Shown here one piece after another: positions 1 to 12,858 of a DNA stretch of 64,000 bases (position 1 is the stretch's first letter; each line of letters starts with the position of its first letter). The stretch is from Rhyacichthys aspro. Its lineage: Eukaryota > Chordata > Actinopteri > Gobiiformes > Rhyacichthyidae. The notes below the pieces were generated by a model. The model saw only the letters and a list, made by a program, of their open reading frames with translations, did no database searches and had not been told where the DNA came from. The stretch lies in NCBI GenBank assembly GCA_036850595.1, contig CM072155.1, positions 5,007,953 to 5,071,952 on the forward strand. The letters are read 5' to 3'. The translations under genes were made by a program, and so were the position numbers.

Positions 1-2537
1 TTTGTTTGAATAGCTGTTTTTGACTCACTACCTGCTTGAGCACTAATTAGTCTCCTCCTGAGATAATGAAATATTGGGAGCCGTAGTAAGTTCAAACATT
101 GCTCACGGGGCCCAAGGGAGGTTCATAATTACGGTAATTGACTACAGAGAGAGCGTAATGATTTATTTGCCGAATGTTTTTGTTGGATTAGGGCAAACGG
201 TATTGTTTCATAAATTCAACACTCTTTAGCATACAATGGGGAGCCGAATGGAAACGAGGCATTAATATATTTATAGAATGCATGAATAGTATTTGCATTA
301 ATTGGCATGTGCTTTGCGGCTTGGACCTGTGTTTATGTGGCGGGCCTGGGCATCGTGGAGAGTCACTGTCGTCGCTCTGTTACCATGGTGATTGATGTGT
401 GGCAACCTGGTACTGGTTTTTTTTTTGGGTTGAATTTTTGTAATGAGGCATTTTTATTTAGACACAGTTATCCAATGTGTGAACTTTTGAGGAATCTTTT
501 GAAGGACCTTGTTTTTCTTCTTTTTCTTTCCATCAATGGACTTATATTACCTAATTACACTAGTACACTACTTAGAAGAAGTAAGGGAATTGATCCTGTT
601 CACTTAAACTTACTGGACGTACACAAACTCAACTGTCTCAGCATCACAGTAAAGCAGTTCATCACCTCGACAGGACTTCAGGACTAAGGTACACACTTCC
701 TTGTCCTTCCCCTTTGTCCCATTTGAAATTAAAGAGCTCAACCAATCAAAACCATTTTAGAGACTTCGCACTTTCCTAAACCAGCCCTTTAGATGTACAA
801 CCCCTATTGTGTCCTGCACTGTCTATTACACACTTTTAATTAATTGTATACATACTGCATATGTATGTCTTTTTATCTATTTAATGCTTCTGTGGATTGT
901 GTGTGTGAATGAAATGTCTATTTTGCAAGACAAATTTCTGCCTTTGTTTCCAGCAAGTTTATTGAATTCAAATTCCCAGTTATCTAGGACATATTCAAAA
1001 GTGAAGATGTGCCGTCCCTGATCCAAGGAACACTTTCTATTCTGAGTTCAACTGGTGAGAGCTAAGTTTTATTCTAAGAAGACCTAATGGCTCCCAGGAG
1101 CATAACAACTCCCCACAACCATTAACGACTGACTTGAGCTGAACTTTTGTCCAATCAGAGCAGGCTTAGGTTAAACCCCTCCCTCTGAGGGGTATAAAAC
1201 TCAGCTCTTTCACCAATTTTCACCAAAACTACGAATAATACAAAATAATACTTCATAGAGTGCATATTAAAGAACTCAATGTGCTAATAAAAGTAATACA
1301 TACTTACAGTAAGTCAAATAATTGTCAAATTAAACATATCCATAAAACATATCCATAATAAAATGTGGATGCAATTTTGAGTAATTGGTTCAGAATATAA
1401 AAGGATATTATTTTAACTAGTTCTATAAAAGGGAAAAAAAATCAAGATAAAAATGAACAAATAAAAATGAAGCGACAATAAATAAATAAATAAATTAATT
1501 AAAAAAATAATAATAATAATCATTTGAAAGAAGGGACAAAATTACAGATCAAAGACATGGCATTAAAGGGAACAAAAAAGTTTTCAAACAGAAAAAAAAA
1601 ATAGAAAAATAAAAGGAATGTAAATAATAATACATAAACAAAATGAAAATGAAAAACACTTAAAGGCACAGTGTTTTCACAGTAATTAAGCTGTGTTCAT
1701 GGTCTTTCCACCAACACTCAAATCTCAGTGTACACTAGCTTTTGAACCAACTTAAACTGACATGTTGCCTTCCCTCTTGTAGCTGAAAACCCCTTGCCTA
1801 TTTGCCACACGTATCCAGCTCACAAATGCAGAACTCTTATTTGATTTGATTCATTATACTGTATTCCTGTCCTTGAATATTACGCTGTTTCTACTCTCGG
1901 AGCAGATAGTCCAGAACTTATTCATTATCCAGCCGTGTCAGATGTAGTTCGGCGTTAACCTTAATCATGCCTTCTCCTCAGATAACTTCATTAAACCCCA
2001 GGCTGCGTCCCCTTCACCTGATTGTGTTTTATAGGTCTGCGGGAGGAAAAAAGATCCAATCACTTCTGCACACGGCCCTGACCTCCGGGCCAGAGCTGTT
2101 TACGTTTCCTGTGTCTGCTGCTCGGTCTCATGACTCGGCCCGTTCGCTGACAGACGCACTGATGGCTGCTCTGCTTTTGGCAAATATATTGATTTCCACT
2201 GACAGCAGCACGAAGGCACCCTGAATATGGAGAGGGATGATTAAAATCAGGAGAGTTCCAATGAAACTCTCGGCAGTGGGATTTGTCTTTTAATCTGTCA
2301 GCGTCACAGCGTGGGGCTGTTGTATGACACAGCTTGATATTCGTGCGTTTATGTTTTAAAAGTCAAAACCGATGGGGCGCCTCGGTGGCTCACCTACATA
2401 CACAGGAGTAAAAAAAAAAACTAAATGAAATTAAAACCATTGTCAGGAAATACTACCGTTTCACAAAAAAACATTCCTAAATCAAATATTAGACTGGAGA
2501 TATAATTGCTGTTATTAAGGATAATTAAACAGAGTGT
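1..2537. other. Gene-free flank, AT-rich
   Basis: No coding exon, RNA gene or recognisable transposon core could be supported here. The longest open frames (307-687, 1967-2224) have no recognisable domain and look random. An A-rich stretch lies at about 1430-1640. A short piece near 2373-2393, resembling the start of a tRNA-derived SINE, is too short to call. A CCAAT/TATA pair near 1150-1200 is listed separately. Confidence 0.6.
1151..1198 (+). promoter_or_regulatory. Orphan CCAAT + TATA-box pair
   Basis: A CCAAT box (1151-1155, in ccaatcagag) lies about 40 bases upstream of a good TATA box (TATAAA, 1193-1198). A small GC stem (cccct...agggg, 1176-1192) sits between them. The spacing is that of a core promoter, but no downstream exon can be recognised. 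It could belong to an unannotated gene, a solo LTR or chance. Confidence 0.3.
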
Positions 2538-3072
2538 TTTCTTCTAGTTGGAAAAATGGTTAAACCCCAACTAGTATATTGTAAAAGGAATTATTAGTAA
2601 AAAAAAACAGGCTTTCTGATGCCATCTACTGTTTATTATAAGGGATTTTAATAGATGAAAACCTCTATTCAAGAACATAAAACACTGGCCAATCACAAAG
2701 TCACATGCTCGAAAAAGGAGCGCTCCCATTGGTCGACATCGGCTTGTCATGTGACGTTCCAGGAAGTTTAATAGCTGCCAATAAAGTGTATTTTCAGCTG
2801 AATATGTCTTTTAACAGAGAAACAGCACAAAAAATAAAAACATCAACAGAGAAAAGGAAGGTTATGTAAAACGCAGATAAATACTGTCGATTCAATCATG
2901 TAATGTTTAATGAGACGGAGATAATTGCCGTTCTGACGCTGAAGTCACAGCTAAGCTAACGCTAAACTCTAAACTTCAGTTTGGTGAAATGTATTAGTAT
3001 TTTGTAAAGGAAAAAATGATGCGTTGTTTTTTTTTGATAAAAAAGAAGCAGGAGAGGTCTGAGACAGGGATG
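2538..3072 (+). repeat. Unclassified interspersed repeat A, copy 1
   Basis: This segment aligns over its whole length with 46931-47518 in the same orientation, and its first half aligns with 44820-45086 in inverted orientation. Shared landmarks in order are a block around 'actgtttattataaggga', a block around 'ggagcgct(c/t)ccattggt', 'cagataaatactgtc', 'gaagtcacagctaagcta' and 'agaagcaggagaggtc'. It has no open frame and no terminal inverted repeat or target-site duplication that I could define. It is probably a non-autonomous transposon or SINE-like unit; the class is unknown. Confidence 0.7.
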
Positions 3073-4449
3073 TCAAATAGAAAATCAGGAAGTGGAGCTT
3101 TATTATGGTGAAAAGTACAGTGCTGTGCAAAAGTCACCATTAGATATGCTCTTTGTATTCACCATGTAATACTTTTCAATGGTTTTATTCAAAAAGAAAT
3201 CTGGGTTAAAGTTAACAGTATTTAGTGTGAAGATAAGTACCCCTCTCGGGTTGAGGCCTTAATCAAGTGCTTTGGGCAGAGACTGAAGAGTGTCATGATC
3301 AAAAGGTATTCAACTATCACACTCCTCAGCCTTTAAAGTGCTCTTGGTCTTAAAGTGGTCACCTGAGCACATCACTAAAGTCTCATAAACAGCAAAGTTA
3401 AGTTCACTTGATGACACTTCCTGTCAAAAAAAACCCTGCAGAAACACTACTGATAACACCATAAACACATATTTTCTCTGAGCTGCAGGAATCAGCATTT
3501 ACCCTCAACATTTACCTCGCACACAATACACATTTAACAGTCTATTACAGCTGTCACAAAAATCTAAACACCTGCCTAACCTAATCTGACACAACACATG
3601 CAGTTTATGAACCATATTATTGTTGACATTCATTTGTAAAAATACTTTGTGTGCCATCAAAATAAAAGTATCAAGGTTGTACCATGTTCTGTATTGTACT
3701 ATGCACATGGTATACACTCATTACACATGAATTCCTTTTTTAGCTTCCTTAGGGGGCCGTCCAGGGGCAGGTCAAGGGCCTTAAAATGCCCAGGACACCT
3801 ATTTAGTATTTTTGCAACAATTTAAAATTTAGCGTGAAATTTTCTTTATAAATGGAAATATAACTGAGTGCTCTGCGGATGCTTGACAACACTAGGTTGA
3901 GCTTCACCACTGACAAAATACTACATTTATTCACATGCAATTTTATTCATAGCTTCTTTTTGTCTTTGGCATTTGATTTTTTTATCAGCAGCTGCTAGTA
4001 GCTTCTGCACAGAGAGGAACATGCTAAAATATTACTAGTGATCAAAACAAAATTAGTGTTGTTTGGCTAAAGACTGGCATGACTCATACAAAACATGGTA
4101 ACTGACGCAAATGAGTGAGTGAGCGAGATCTTTCTGTGCCGAGAAGAGGAAGTGCTGAGCCACAAAAGACATATCGTGACTTCTGCCCACAGGCCGTCGA
4201 AGGAAACTAATCATGTGTGGTCAAAACAGTTGTCGGTGCATTTTTTTTTTCCCCTTGGACAACAAGCAGACTTGAACCGCATTGAACCACATTAGCTGGA
4301 GCTTCTCAGAGCCACTATAGACCGCAAACTGAAGTAAGCTGTTAAGCAGATGGAGCATAGGGCTGTGGTTATGGTCTAGAAGGGGCTAGAAGTGATGTGC
4401 AAAAACTTGTTCACAATCATTTAAACTATAGGCTTTGTGGGGTTACCTA
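3073..4449. other. Gene-free interval
   Basis: I see only AT-rich non-coding sequence. One 70-codon open frame on the minus strand (3505-3717) has no recognisable domain or splice context and is treated as chance. Confidence 0.55.
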
Positions 4450-4762
4450 CAATGCCGTGAAAAAGTGTTTGCCCCCTTCCTGACTTCCCTTTTTTTTTTT
4501 TTTTTTTTTTCACACTCAAATGATCATCAGACATAGCTGCTGAGGGTGGCACAACCAGTTATTAGGTTATGGGGTAACAAATTTTCACACAGGTTTGGAT
4601 AGCTTTCTTCCCCTTAATGAATAAAATCATGACTTCAAAACTGCATTTTGTGTTATCTTTGTCTAATATTTACATTTTTTTGAGGATCTGAAACATTTAA
4701 GTGTGACAAATGTGCAAAAAATAAGAAACAAGGACGGGGGCAAACACTTTTTCACGGCACTG
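4450..4762. mobile_element. Tc1/mariner MITE (313 bp)
   Basis: The ends are inverted repeats: left CARTGCCGTGAAAAAGTGTT, and the right end ...cactttttcacggcactg is its reverse complement. A TA dinucleotide flanks each end (4448-4449 and 4763-4764), as expected for Tc1/mariner insertion. The inside keeps only the 3' non-coding part of the element at 22560-23509 (shared 'gctgagggtggcacaac' block) and no transposase. It is therefore an internally deleted copy of the same family. Confidence 0.88.
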
Positions 4763-4764
4763 TA

Positions 4765-5443
4765 TAAGGCTTTGCACCTAGTACAATACTGGGACGTCAT
4801 CACAACAGGGATTATGATGTGCAGACTTAGATATAGGAGCGATTATTCATTTTCCAGATCTGACATATCTCTATTAATACCAAATGGTCTACGCTTCAGT
4901 GTCATTTGCTCTCTATAGCTTTGAGACTCGTTCAATGTAAATGTGATTCACAGCAGACTGCCTTGGCGTCTTATATATATTCATGTGAGCCTGTGCTAAT
5001 TAGCAAGTATTAATATGCTAAATGCACCAGTGAGCGTTACACATTAGCATGCATAATGTTTCAATGCATGATCCCACCACATTAGACACAGAAGCATGGG
5101 AGCGCCGCGATTAGCTTCTAAATTTAAATTCTTTTATTTTCCTCTCAATATTAAATAACATGAGAATCATCTACTAACAGTCAATACTATCAATTCTAGT
5201 TCTCTTCCTTTTATGTATTTATATCTATTCTTCTTTTGTTGCCAATAATAATATGAATATAATAATTCATTTTACCTAAAACATAACACAAACATCTTTC
5301 TAAGGTTCTTCAAAAACGAGAAACAAGAAAAAGTCAAGGTTTGGAATAAGTTGCATTAAAAGGGTGTGTCGTTTTTGGCCTTTTGGTGACACTTCTGTGG
5401 ATAAAAACTGGAAATTACAATTCCACACTGCTTTTAAGACCAG
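4765..5443. other. Gene-free interval
   Basis: Nothing beyond AT-rich non-coding sequence is visible here. Confidence 0.5.
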
Positions 5444-5685
5444 CTACGGTGGCTCTGCAGGGACACACTGTTGTTCGTAGGTATGATGGTGATTGCACTG
5501 CAAATAATTAAAAACAAAAATTGATTTACTTCGTAAAAGCTTTCATCTTGATGCGAGAATGTGTGCTTCAAAAGAAACATGAGTGTGCTTCTTCGTTTGT
5601 CCTCTCTGGGCTGTTGTAGGAAGAGGAAAAGAAACACTGGAACAATCACATGCATCCTGCCGCAAAGAGTGTTATTTTATCATAC
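5444..5685 (+). repeat. Repeat B, copy 1 (CCCTGCAGGG-core family)
   Basis: It starts with a diverged copy of the core (ctacggtggctctgcaggga). About 150 bases later it has the shared 'gtttgtcctctctgggc' block, then 'caaagagtgttatttt'. The same order occurs at 9451 and 33555 on this strand and inverted at 14640. No open frame is conserved. The repeat class is unknown. Confidence 0.6.
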
Positions 5686-5973
5686 ACATACACGATCGAC
5701 AACACAGTTTTGACTGATACATTTTCAGTGATATACTGCAGTATTTAACACAATGCACCCTCGCTGTACATGATGTAGAACTGATGTAGAGCGATGATAA
5801 AACCACAAAAAAGCCAAAACAAACTGAAAATGCCACCACATGACCTGCTACAATCTATTTATACAAGAGGGCTTTGAATTCAGTAAAAAAATTGAAATCA
5901 TTTTTGAGCTTTTTTATGTGAAAATGTTACATGGTGTTGAAATAATGCTAACGTATTTTTTGTTTTTTTTTAA

Positions 5974-6170
5974 GGCACCTGGGCCCTGTACTACAAAGCT
6001 GGAAGTTAGTGAGGTCAATTCAGGATTAACCCTTGATTTTTGGTATCACAAAGCTGGTTCACTTTCTATTGAGGCCGATTTCTGTGGAAACTTACAGAGA
6101 ACGGAAGGAGGAAGGAAATACTGTGCGGAGAGAGAAAAAATAAGTGTCTATAAGTGGCAGCTGACTGGAG
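5974..6170 (+). repeat. Possible MITE/SINE fragment
   Basis: The stretch beginning 'cctgggccctgtactacaaa' and containing 'aggattaaccc' resembles a common fish repeat end with the pattern 'gggccctgt..cacaaagc'. A related phrase recurs around 6398-6450. I could not define both ends, so the limits are approximate. Confidence 0.3.
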
Positions 6171-9079
6171 AGTAACACTATCATCAGGATTATGTTCCTT
6201 CAATGGATCAATAAGAGGTTTAGATTTTAATGCAGCATTTTAACGCGAAGACTCCACACTTCTGTAGCTCTTTGTGCATATGTGCTATTCATTTAGTCTC
6301 TGCTGCTGTTTGTTTTGCACCAGTTTAGTGTCATTTAGTGTATTTCCTCATAACAAACATCTCACCATGATTGGTTGTTTAAGGCTGACTCATTTAGGGC
6401 CTGTTTTACATGAATTTGCTCTCAGCTCTACAGAGAAACCCAGGATTAACTCAACGAGTTAATTACCCGCGTCGTGATCCCACTGATCCAGATTGAGATC
6501 GTCAATCGACTCTTTTTACACACCAACGGAGCCGCCTGCCCAAAGTTGGGACGCTAACTATAGGAAAATACACTTTGTAGATGCACTTTTTCCTCAGAGA
6601 TCATAGAAATCTCGCTTTTAGCATCGTGATACTTCCAACACGCATCAACAAACGACTTGGAAGCGTTAAGCAGCGCCAAGTGACGTAGCACCAAGCTATC
6701 ACCGCTAACATGGCTAACCCAGAATGCTAATACCAAGGACTGTTTACATGCGTCATACCAGAAGCAGGTGTAGCTAACACTGGTCGCCACAGATGCTAAA
6801 GAAGGGGTTTGTGGGACATTGTTGACGCTAAAATCTTTCATTTTCAATTTAAATGTCTTCAGAGGACTATCCACTTTTAATAAACAAAACGAGATGTACA
6901 TTTTACTGGGCAGAGTGATATTGGAGTTGCTCAAAAGTGTATCCTGACCTCTGAGGCTAAGCTAACCTCTCTAAGACATTATTGTCCATGACTTGATGTA
7001 TCAGAACCAGTGAACACAGCCGTGACTGTTATCCACCTTCAATATTTTACCAGTGAAGTGGATACATACGACTCTGCAGGGTGTTTGCTCACTCCACCGC
7101 GTCCCCTTCTGCTCCGTCGACTGTTTTACCAACTCATCTCACCAAAGCGGAAATGATCGGCTGCATTTTGCTGCAGCTTTGACTTTATGTACTCCAACAG
7201 CATGGCAGAAAATACAGTACGCTATAGATATCCACAGCTGGGCTACTGTAAACCAATTGCCTGTGTGTCCTGGGCTACGGGCCAAGCACCTTTCTCCTCC
7301 AGAAATTGACCTCCAGGTTGAAAAAAAAAAAAAAAAAACATCTTATAGATTTGTGCCGGAGCTAACATGGATGGCGTTCTTCCAGATACTTGAAGAGACG
7401 GCCTGCAGACTTGCCCTTGGTCCAGTCTGCAGCTTGATGAGAACAACCCTGTGGCCTGTGGAGAGATAAAGTAGCCCGCTGTATTAAATGGCTCTCCTAA
7501 TCGAATCAACCATGTCACTGTTGTTCTCATTAGCGTCCTCACTACAGGTTAATTACAGCGAGTCAGTCGGGACATGCCGTTTCCATGCTTGAAAATGCAA
7601 ATGAAGGATTTGTTTATCGACTAAATTCGGTTAATTAACACAATCAAAAAGAGTTAATCTCTATAAGACAATGAGAGAACCAAAACAAAGAATTTCTTCT
7701 TGAGAGAAACTGTATTGTACAAGGTAATGTATCTGTAATTGATTCAGTGCAGTGATACTATCAGAATGTCTACATCCAGAATTATAGACTGTTTGTACAG
7801 GCAGTGGCTAATTAGCTGACATTATAAGGGAGACAGAATTCACATGCTACAGTTCTATTTGAAGGATTTATTTTCAACCTGGACGGTATCTTGCTGGTGA
7901 CCTATTGTAACCTCCAACAATGTCTGGAGATTGTCCAGGAGTGGGCGTGTGTGACTGGTGCTGTAAGCGGAGTGAATGGGAATACGCATATTAATATTAG
8001 TGCATTAATAATCCCATCATTGCCGTCATTGTCTTGTAAAAAGACAAAAAAGACGATTTAGACGCTCATACCTCTAAACTTTTGGTGCAGGTTGAGAGAA
8101 TGTCACGATTTTTTTAGTCGTTTGCTAGAGGTTGTTTTGGAAAATAGAGAGGTTGTTTTGTACATTGGAGAAATAAAAAAACAAAAAACAAAAAAAAAAC
8201 TTCCTGCACAGTGACAACCCCTTTAAATTCCTTAAAACTCTTTTAATTCCATCAAGTAAAATGTACATATCATTTATGTTTAAAGCTTCATTTATTTAAA
8301 ATAATCAATAAAAAGTGAATAGTATTTTTTTCATAGGAACAAAGCATTTTCTTTAAAAAAAACAAACAAAAAACATTAAATAACCATTATTTGTTTTTAT
8401 TGTTTACCAAAAGAATTTAAGTAAATAAATTATATATATTTTATAATATCATCTATAATTATTTAATTTTTAGTAACTACAATGGTGTAATGGTTGATAA
8501 CTTTGATTTTGTTGAATGTTTCGTAAAAAATACTTTTTCTTCAATGGAAAAACTGAAATACAAAACACAGCTAAAAACAATCAAACATTGTATATCCATA
8601 CAAATACAGGTTAATCCTCAGTTGTTTTATGCAGAAAGATATTTTGACCTTTGTCAGAAAACAATCAGTTTTTAATATTACCTGTGTGTTAAATGTAAGA
8701 TCTTGAGGTTATATATTTTAAGGTAAAAAGTGATGTAGTGTTGCTTTAAAGACCTCTACTTTACCCTATAATGTTAGAAACAGTAGATGATTGTTTACTA
8801 CAGAAAATCAGTGCTGCACAATTCTAAAATAATAATAAATGAATAGCCTATTCCCTCACAGAATCTATTTGCACATTAACACATTATACCTCTTTGCTGA
8901 ATCTATACAGAAACCTTTTTTTATCTGTTTAAGACAAGCCTTTGGCATATTTCTAACCTGAGAGCATCCAAACACATCTCATGGATCAATGTTCCACAGA
9001 AATGATATAGAGTAGTTATTAGTGGGCTGCTCCCCTCACTGAGTCAGGCTGTGGCTGCTCACTGCAACATTACTGCTTA
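6171..9079. other. Gene-free interval with an internal poly(A)
   Basis: No gene is supported. An A-homopolymer at about 7321-7338 interrupts a moderately GC-rich stretch (6550-7470). Open frames on both strands there (6554-6934 minus, 7053-7469 plus) have no recognisable family. A 28-base phrase at 7948-7975 recurs exactly at 28767-28794, which suggests a fragment of a dispersed repeat. Positions 8160-8480 are very AT-rich. Confidence 0.5.
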
Positions 9080-9385
9080 TGCTTACTGTGCACTTACTCT
9101 CATGGTACCTGCATATTTATCATTTATATTACATACATGTATCATACTTATACATACAGAATAATGCATGTGTGTTCAAGTTTATTATATTGCTAATTTA
9201 TCTTGACCTGGTTGCACATTTTAAATTATATATTTTTTATGTTCTGTATTTAAAATTTGTTGTTCTATGTTGTTGTTCTGTTTTGTTTTTTTCTGCATGC
9301 GCTCTTTATATATTTTCCAACAAAATCACATGTGAATTTCCCCATTGTGGCATCAATAAAGTCTGGTCTGGTCTTATGTGACCTG
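9080..9385 (+). mobile_element. LINE 3' end fragment
   Basis: The segment ends in 'tttccccattgtggcatcaa' plus 'taaagt' and a short tandem tail (tctgg)n. This is the usual 3' terminus of a family of fish non-LTR retrotransposons. Only the 3' non-coding end is present; no reverse transcriptase frame precedes it. The left limit is approximate. Confidence 0.55.
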
Positions 9386-9450
9386 ATTTGATCTAAGTAT
9401 GTTCTTTCAAGCTCATCAAATGGTGCTATCATTGCAAACTGCACTTTCAC

Positions 9451-9660
9451 ACTACGGTAGCCCTGCAGGGACATGCTGTTGTCTAAAAACAATTCTGATA
9501 GAAAAAGGTCTAATTATGATTTTGTTATAGAAATGCAAGATTGTGTGTTGAAAAAAGAAAAGAGAAAGTGCTTGTCCTCAGTGCTCAGTTTGTCCAAGAA
9601 CAGGAAGTTCCAACATGGAGCTTAGATCAGTCCGAGATCAGTCAGATACAAAGAGTGTTA
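9451..9660 (+). repeat. Repeat B, copy 2
   Basis: This is the best-preserved start of the family: actacggtagccctgcaggg followed by acatgctgttgtc. Later come 'gctcagtttgtcc' and 'caaagagtgttattttgaca', matching the order in the copies at 5444 and 33555. Confidence 0.65.
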
Positions 9661-10774
9661 TTTTGACATGTTTTTACATTCTTAAATAAACAGATTTCAC
9701 TCATGTTCTATTTTGTTGAACAGAAGACTTTTTTTCTCTTTTACTGTGGTGGAAAACAGCATCTTTTATCTGATCTTCAGATTAAGTATGAAAAGTATGA
9801 TTCTACTGAGCACATTTATGCAGAACCTTGGCCTGGGGATACATAAATGATAAAGTATACAAGGATTCAGACTCCACATTAAACTGTATCATGCTCCACA
9901 TTTGGGTCAACCAGACCAAATGTGTTCACTCTGAACTTTGTCCTTTGTCGACAGCATGTTGTGTGTTTTTTTCCTACAAGCAAACAGCACTAGATTGAAT
10001 AACATATGTCAACCACTGGTAATATGTACAAAGGGCAATTTTCAAAGATACCGCTATTGTTTTTTTCCTGTTAAATTGTACGATTACAGAGACCAAGTGC
10101 GTCATAGATCACTATTCAGCTGTGGTCCAAAACAGCAGGGTCATCGTGGGTCAACTTAAGTAGCTTTCAAATGAACATAGAGTTTGGAAAAAGGGAACTA
10201 CCGGGTTTGAATGTTGCAAAAAGGGTTTGAGGTAATTACTTTAAGTCATACATTTGTTTGGCTAACTGCTAAACTGTAGCCGACTATGGTCATAGCAGGA
10301 TTTACACAATTCTGGACAGATATTTGTAGTCACTGTGAGATTGTTCGTCTTCGATCCTGTCACAGTGTACGACCTGTGACCATAATTTCAAACCTCAGCG
10401 TAAGATTTTACGACTAATTTTTCAAACATCAGCAACAGCCAAAATCTCAAAGTGTGAGGGGTTTCATGGCAGCACCAGAAAAACTCATTGTGCAAATCGA
10501 GACTTATTTAGTTTCTGTTGTCAAAAAGTGTACTAAGTGTCCCAAAATTATACCATACCTCTTTGAGAACCTCGTGGCTTCTTACAGTTCTAACAGTGTG
10601 TTACGTTTATGAAAAGGCGGGGCTAAACACTGCAGTCTTTTGATTGGATAATAAAAAGTCCTTAGTCGGATGAAAATAAGAATGTTAGAGAAGACAAAAT
10701 GGCATGTCTTGGCCCTGTCAAGTTTGTGTTGTTCATGTGATGCACTTTTTACCATGCTGCTTATGTTTCTAGCT

Positions 10775-11000
10775 CTTTAAATTTTAGATTGATACATTTA
10801 TTTTCGACAGTTGTTAATCATTCATTAGTCTTTTTTGAACTGTTAATGGCTTTTTTTTGCCACTCATATTCTTAACTATGTAAATTTAAGATTTATATAT
10901 TTATTTTTGACAATTTTTACGAACTTTTTAATGAACTTTTAATGTTTTTTTTTTTATACACTCCTTAACTCTTTACATTTTAGATTAATACATTTATATT

Positions 11001-11088
<88 letters not shown>

Positions 11089-11230
11089 CAACACTTTTTT
11101 TAAATTACTCATTAGTCTTTCTAGAACTGTTAATATTGTTTTACACTCCCTCTTAACTATTTAAATTTTAGATTTATACATTTATTCATTTTTAATCATT
11201 CGTTAGTGTTTTATGAGATATTAAAGTTGT
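10775..11230 (+). repeat. Degenerate ~110-bp tandem repeat
   Basis: About four imperfect units follow one another. Each has 'tt(a)actctttaaattttaga', 'atacatttattttt', a short 'cattagtct' phrase and 'gaactgttaatg' before a T-run. One unit carries the long (TA)n tract at about 11002-11085. No coding potential is seen. Confidence 0.6.
11002..11085. repeat. (TA)n microsatellite, about 84 bp
   Basis: An uninterrupted TA dinucleotide run lies inside one unit of the surrounding ~110-bp tandem repeat. Confidence 0.97.
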
Positions 11231-12385
11231 TGTTTTTTTTTACATCGTAAGTTGCTGAACCCGAGCACCAATTAAGCTAATTGATATAAAAAAAAGAAAG
11301 AAAAAGAATCACAAAACAGATGTCAAATGTCCTTTTTTTTTTAAACAAAGCTCACATTCTTAACAGCTGTTTCATCAATCAGTGTCTTGATCATGTTGCT
11401 TCATCAATTAAAATGACATTGCATGGAACATGACAATACCTTGTGACATTAAATAGCGACTCCCTTAAACGACCGAACTTGGCGCAGCTTTCTACATTTA
11501 AAGTTTAGAAAGCTGGGAATAAACCAAAAAACAAAACAGAGCATTCAAATTTCAAAACGTTTCTCTTATGACGCCAAAGTGACCACAACTTTCACCACTT
11601 TTTTGTCGACAGCAATGAAGAAACACAAGTCCTTTCCCACTTCTCCATTGATCTTCATGCAGTTCAAAAAATCACAGCTCATTTTGGACCATAATGTTTG
11701 AAATTCTTGCTGCAGAACTAACTTTCAGCGCCAAAAAGACAACACTTGCCTCCACTGGTTGGCTGATTTTTTGCCTTCTATTGAACACTTTGTACCTTAA
11801 CAAAATGCTCTCAGGGGAACACACATGCACCACAGACTTGCACGCCTGCTTTAGTCATATTAGTCATCTTTGTTGTCACTCGACTGCATGACTTTCTTTC
11901 CCCACACTTCCCCGCTCCACTGTGCTGCTCCTGTGATTGGCGTCTGACGCGCTCTAATTGTCAGCTTTAGGAAATTTGTGAGGCTTTTCATTGTTACAGC
12001 GGGGATTAGACTCATCCGCTCGCCACACGCACTTTTTGGCGGCACAGAAACAGCGTTTATGCATCGGTTGCCCTGAACGCTAAGGCACATTATCGCTCAT
12101 TTTGCAGTTGTTTCTTCATTTTCATAGACTGTCAATGTCCCGTAAATGCTCATATTATTCAAATATTGTATCATTTCCAACAGAGAAGAGATAGGAGAAC
12201 CAGTGTTTGGAGAATCGACTGTATTAACCTCAGCAGCAGAAGGAACAGGGAAGACACATTGATCTACAATCTACAACTTCTTAATAAGTGTGCCTTACCA
12301 AACTCATACACATTTTAGAGAAATAATCTTAAATGAATCCACATCAGGTAACTGTACTTCTCAGATGAAAAAAAATGCTCTAAAA
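11231..12385. other. Gene-free interval
   Basis: No exon or repeat core is recognised. Positions 11890-12070 are a little richer in GC, without a supported gene. Confidence 0.5.
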
Positions 12386-12669
12386 CATACAAACTCAAGG
12401 CCCAGGGGCCAAATGCGGCCCTTTGCAATGTTTTAAGTGGCCCTTCAATAAATTTAGAAGGTGATATTTTTGGCACTAGGCTTTAAATGGAATTGAACAG
12501 GTTTTAGTTGGATTTAAATCAAATAATTTTATTTGTTCATTAAATCTTAAGCCAGTTTTTGGTACTGAGATATCTATAATCTGCTCAAATCCATGTAAAA
12601 CCTGTTCAAATCCATCTAAAATCTGTTCAAATGTTCAAATCCAGGCTGAAAACAGTTCTATTTAGCTGT

Positions 12670-12858
12670 GCATATGACAACTGAAAGTATTTTATCTGCA
12701 CTCTTCGCCTTTAAATTGTTTTAATTAATTAATGATTATATTTATGTTTTATGTATTGATTTTATTTGCTTTCTGTTAATTTTATGTACTGTTACTTTTA
12801 AGCACTTTGAATTGCCTTGTGTATGAATTGTGCTCTATAAATAAACTTGCCTTGCCTT
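12670..12858 (+). mobile_element. LINE (L2-like) 3' tail
   Basis: The segment ends in 'gtgctctataaataaacttg' plus 'ccttgcc'. This closely resembles the usual 3' end of L2-like LINEs in fish. It is nested in the hAT-like element and directly adjoins the minisatellite. No coding part remains. Confidence 0.55.

Noticed and set aside
307..687. 126-codon open frame near the window start
   Set aside because: Low-complexity hydrophobic composition, no recognisable family and no exon signals.
6554..7469. Possible processed pseudogene ending in the poly(A) at about 7321
   Set aside because: Neither the open frames nor the flanks show a recognisable parent gene or target duplication; the A-run alone is not evidence.
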